A stretch of DNA of 7,260 nucleotides from Chthoniobacterales bacterium (GTDB lineage: Bacteria; Verrucomicrobiota; Verrucomicrobiia; Chthoniobacterales; UBA10450). The stretch is taken from the NCBI GenBank assembly GCA_013695905.1, contig JACCZQ010000285.1, positions 1-7,260 on the forward strand, written 5' to 3'. A program made the translations under genes and the position numbers. Every line of letters starts with the position of its first letter. The first letter of the stretch is position 1. Of this stretch, positions 5,290 through 7,260 are shown in pieces. Below the pieces are notes generated by a model. The model saw only the letters and a list, made by a program, of their open reading frames with translations, was not told where the DNA came from and did not search any database.

Positions 5290-6276
5290 ATGCGGATTCT
5301 GGTGACAGGTGGCGCGGGTTTCATCGGCTCGCACCTGGTCGAGAGGCTCGTCGCCGCCGGTGAAGAAGTCTCGATTCTCGACGACTTCAACGATTTTTAC
5401 GATCCGGAGATCAAACGCGCCAACATCGCGGCGGTGGCGGAGCAGATCCGCGTGCACCAGCTGGACCTGCGGAACGCCGAGACGGTGCAGCAGTTATTTC
5501 ACCGGGAGAAATTCGACATCGTGGTGCATCTCGCCGCGCGGGCCGGGGTGCGGTCGTCGATCACCAACCCGCAGCTCTACTACGACACGAACGTGTCCGG
5601 GACACTCCACCTGCTGGAGGCGGCGCGGGCGACGGGGCTGGAGCGGTTTATCTTCGCGTCGAGCTCGTCAGTTTATGGAATCGCGAAGCAGGTGCCGTTC
5701 TCCGAGGAGCTGCACCTGACGCAGACGATCAGCCCGTATGCGGCCACGAAGATCGCGGGGGAGTTCCTCTGCTCGACCTACTCGCATCTCTACAAGATGC
5801 GGATCGTGGCGCTGCGGTTCTTCACCGTCTATGGCGCGCGGCAGCGGCCGGATCTGGCGATTCATCAATTCACCCGCCGCATTTATGAGGGGCAGCCGAT
5901 CGCGCAATTCGGTGATGGGACGACGCGGCGGGATTACACCTACATCGACGATATCATCCAGGGAGTGACGGCGGCGCTCGGCTATGACGGGCCGTTGTTT
6001 GATGTCTTCAATCTCGGGGAGAGTGAGACCATCGAGCTGCGGGAGCTGATCGCCGAGATCGAGCGGGCGCTCGGGCGGAAGGCGGAGATCCAGCAGCTGC
6101 CGGAGCAGCCGGGCGATGTGCCGATTACCTGCGCCGACATCACAAAGGCGCGGCAGCTGCTCGGCTACAAGCCAACCACGAAGCTGCGCGAGGGGCTGCC
6201 GAAATTTGTGGATTGGTTTCTGCAGAGCAGGGGAGAGGGCTCCGGAGAACATCGAACATCCAACATCGAACCCTGA
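5290..6276 (+). CDS. NAD-dependent nucleotide-sugar epimerase, UDP-glucuronate 4-epimerase-like
   Basis: A 328-residue extended SDR protein in the cytoplasm that probably inverts C4 of a UDP-sugar to make precursors for surface polysaccharides. It has the NAD-binding TGGAGFIG (6-13), D31-D32 after the second strand, HLAARAGVR (80-88), the SSVYG motif with S127, and the catalytic Y150-x3-K154 in SPYAATK. LRFFTVYGARQRPDLA (175-190) resembles UDP-glucuronate 4-epimerases, whose version reads TVYGPxGRPDMA. RDYTYIDD (214-221) is also conserved. The exact substrate is uncertain: UDP-glucose/galactose or UDP-glucuronate/galacturonate. The start is firm because MRILVTGG is the family N-terminus, yet no Shine-Dalgarno precedes it and the divergent peptidase start is only 15 bp away. 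The final ten residues (GEHRTSNIEP) and the TGA stop are encoded by the foldback element at 6247-6367. Confidence 0.92.
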   Translation: MRILVTGGAGFIGSHLVERLVAAGEEVSILDDFNDFYDPEIKRANIAAVAEQIRVHQLDLRNAETVQQLFHREKFDIVVHLAARAGVRSSITNPQLYYDTNVSGTLHLLEAARATGLERFIFASSSSVYGIAKQVPFSEELHLTQTISPYAATKIAGEFLCSTYSHLYKMRIVALRFFTVYGARQRPDLAIHQFTRRIYEGQPIAQFGDGTTRRDYTYIDDIIQGVTAALGYDGPLFDVFNLGESETIELRELIAEIERALGRKAEIQQLPEQPGDVPITCADITKARQLLGYKPTTKLREGLPKFVDWFLQSRGEGSGEHRTSNIEP

Positions 6277-6367
6277 ACACCGAACGGGGCGGAGTCTCCC
6301 ATTCGATGTTTGAGGTTTGAGGTTTGAGGTTCGATATTTGAGGTTCGATGTTGGGAGTTCGATGTTC
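6247..6367. repeat. Heptad-built foldback element
   Basis: Two 25-nt arms (6247-6271 and 6343-6367) are reverse complements with two mismatches. Inside and through them runs a strict 7-nt period. The left side has six units from 6248 to 6289 (AACATCG, AACATCC, AACATCG, AACCCTG, AACACCG, AACGGGG). The right side has nine from 6302 to 6364, mixing TTCGATG, TTTGAGG (four times), TTCGATA and TTGGGAG. The 12-nt centre (6290-6301) contains GGAGTCTCC. TTCGATG is the complement of the left-hand unit in shifted phase. The right arm runs into a T-rich tract (6365-6372), so the element could also act as terminator for the epimerase transcript. It lies directly at the epimerase gene end. Confidence 0.85.
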
Positions 6368-6392
6368 TTTTTCTCCTCATTCAGGCAGCAGC

Positions 6393-6421
6393 TTGCCAAA
6401 GGCTCTCGCACCCGCCATAGT
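6393..6421 (+). promoter_or_regulatory. Candidate sigma-70 promoter for the RRM gene
   Basis: TTGCCA (6393-6398; five of six to TTGACA) is followed by exactly 17 nt and CATAGT (6416-6421; four of six to TATAAT). It is the best promoter-like pair I found in the window and lies just past the foldback element, upstream of a gene expected to have its own transcript. Transcription would begin near 6428. Confidence 0.45.
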
Positions 6422-6427
6422 TATTCA

Positions 6428-6713
6428 CAGATGCCGGGAAGGTCCTTCGAATATTCGGGCGTCCGCTTTTTGCTGCGTTTCAGGCTTTGGGAGAAAATGA
6501 TGCGAACTTTCGCTTCTCTACTGATCCGTCGGCTCACTTATGCGGTCCGCCATTCGCTGCTTTCCCGGCCCCACGCGGCGGAGTCCGCGGCAGCCGCGCA
6601 ATGTGCTTCCCAGCCCCTGGATTCATGGACCTCCAGGCTTGCGCGATCTGCCGAGCCGGCATCAGACGATGCGCTCCGCCTCAACCACAATTCGGTCAAC
6701 CTTGAGGATCTAT
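6428..6713 (+). promoter_or_regulatory. Long 5' leader of the RRM gene
   Basis: Between the candidate promoter and the start codon are about 285 nt without a convincing gene. The stretch can form hairpins: CGCGG-CAG-CCGCG (6586-6598) and CCTGGA, 10-nt loop, TCCAGG (6616-6637). It ends in a good ribosome site, GAGGA at 6704-6708, 5 nt before the ATG. Long structured leaders are known on cold-shock-type RNA-binding protein genes, where temperature or the protein itself controls translation. That role here is inference. It matches no riboswitch class I recognise. Confidence 0.4.
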
Positions 6714-7253
6714 ATGGCATCTCATTCATCCGGGAGAGGCTCGCGGCGTCCGCGCGGCGGCAGCTCCCGCAGGAGGGGCGACGATCGCCCGTATCGGCAA
6801 CAATCGGCTCCGAAACCCGCAGCGAAACAATCGCTCTGGGACAAAATCATGGGTTTTTTCAGCAACGGAAATCCACCCATCGCAAAGGTGGAACAACGGC
6901 GGAATGGCTCCTATTCCGGCAGCAGCAGCAGCCCATCGGGATCATCGGGTCCGCGGCCTTCGCGCCGGCCTGAGTCAGTCGAAGTCACCACGCCGCGTCT
7001 TTACGTCGGCAATCTGTCGTTTGAAGCCACGGAGAGCGATTTGTTCGAGCTCTTTAACGGCGTCGGTCAGGTCCAGAACGCAGAGGTGGTCACCTACAAG
7101 CACAACCAGCGTTCGAAAGGGTTCGCCTTTGTGCAGATGAACACCGTCGAAGAAGCGCAGCGCGCGGTGACGGAGCTGCACGACAAGGAGTTCCTCGGCC
7201 GCAAGCTCCTGGTGAGCGGCGCGAAGTCGAGCGAACAAACCTCGGCGAACTAA
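6714..7253 (+). CDS. RNA-binding protein with one RRM domain
   Basis: A 179-residue protein whose C-terminal half is one RNA recognition motif (about 94-171) that binds single-stranded RNA. RNP2 is LYVGNL (96-101) and RNP1 is KGFAFVQM (135-142), with the RNA-stacking aromatics Y97, F137 and F139 present. The N-terminal ~90 residues are low-complexity: an Arg/Gly/Ser-rich basic stretch (7-28) likely to touch RNA, a short conserved-looking segment SLWDKIMGFFSNG (40-52), and a Ser/Gly-rich linker (64-84). Small RRM proteins of this sort are common in cyanobacteria and Verrucomicrobiota, and cyanobacterial ones are often cold-induced. The start at 6714 is supported by GAGGA with 5-nt spacing and by the low-complexity N-terminus beginning MASHSSGRG. 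An in-frame extension to 6540 is not protein-like. It is probably transcribed alone from the promoter near 6393. Confidence 0.92.
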   Translation: MASHSSGRGSRRPRGGSSRRRGDDRPYRQQSAPKPAAKQSLWDKIMGFFSNGNPPIAKVEQRRNGSYSGSSSSPSGSSGPRPSRRPESVEVTTPRLYVGNLSFEATESDLFELFNGVGQVQNAEVVTYKHNQRSKGFAFVQMNTVEEAQRAVTELHDKEFLGRKLLVSGAKSSEQTSAN

Positions 7254-7260
7254 CGAGGAT

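Noticed and set aside
6247..6367. CRISPR-like array
   Set aside because: The 7-nt units are contiguous and have no unique spacers. The inverted arms fit a foldback element instead.
5668..6411. Minus-strand open frame opposite the epimerase
   Set aside because: It is antisense to conserved epimerase motifs, and its start region is only translated heptad repeat.
6421..6429. TTATTCACA, a match to the DnaA box consensus TTATNCACA
   Set aside because: It is a single box with no cluster, no AT-rich unwinding region and no dnaA or dnaN nearby, so chance is likely.
6497..6973. Open frame with GGGAG before ATG 6497/6500 in the RRM leader
   Set aside because: It has a fair ribosome site, but the protein is low-complexity and runs out of frame through the RRM gene. 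A short leader peptide cannot be excluded, but nothing supports it.

Overview
The window is GC-rich (roughly 60% by eye) bacterial chromosomal DNA with eight protein genes on both strands. Several things point to the Verrucomicrobiota, probably Opitutae: a short single-RRM RNA-binding protein, GYF_2-Yip1 and DUF2752 membrane proteins side by side, poor Shine-Dalgarno signals on most genes, and intergenic DNA packed with short palindromic repeats. The assignment is an inference from gene content and style, not from a marker gene. I see no rRNA, tRNA, CRISPR array, transposase, phage gene or plasmid gene.

Layout. 1-942 (+) is the 3' part of an ABC-2 type exporter permease (YhhJ/YbhR type). 943-1362 is non-coding and carries two inverted copies of a two-hairpin repeat. 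1363-2286 (-) is a secreted outer-membrane beta-barrel protein, divergent from 2372-3004 (+), an AlkA-type 3-methyladenine DNA glycosylase. 2998-3171 is a cluster of three palindromic repeats. 3229-4101 and 4108-4524 (+) form a two-gene unit: a GYF_2-Yip1 membrane protein and a DUF2752 membrane protein. A strong 22-bp inverted repeat (4531-4587) separates them from the convergent gene 4561-5274 (-), a membrane-anchored M23/LytM endopeptidase. Only 15 bp from that gene's start codon, the divergent gene 5290-6276 (+) encodes a nucleotide-sugar epimerase of the UDP-glucuronate 4-epimerase type. A 121-bp foldback element built of 7-nt units (6247-6367) follows, then a candidate promoter and a leader of about 285 nt, then 6714-7253 (+), an RRM RNA-binding protein.

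The genes do not form one pathway. Several concern the cell envelope: exporter permease, beta-barrel, small membrane proteins, peptidoglycan hydrolase and sugar-nucleotide epimerase. The other two are a DNA-repair glycosylase and an RNA-binding protein.

I do not find a complete new defence or mobile system. The most unusual signal is the dense intergenic repeats. At least four distinct inverted-repeat types sit directly at gene 3' ends. In three cases the repeat supplies the stop codon, and in two of these (M23 peptidase and epimerase) it also encodes the last residues of the protein. Second is the long, structured leader of the RRM gene, which could be a cold-shock-like regulatory RNA.
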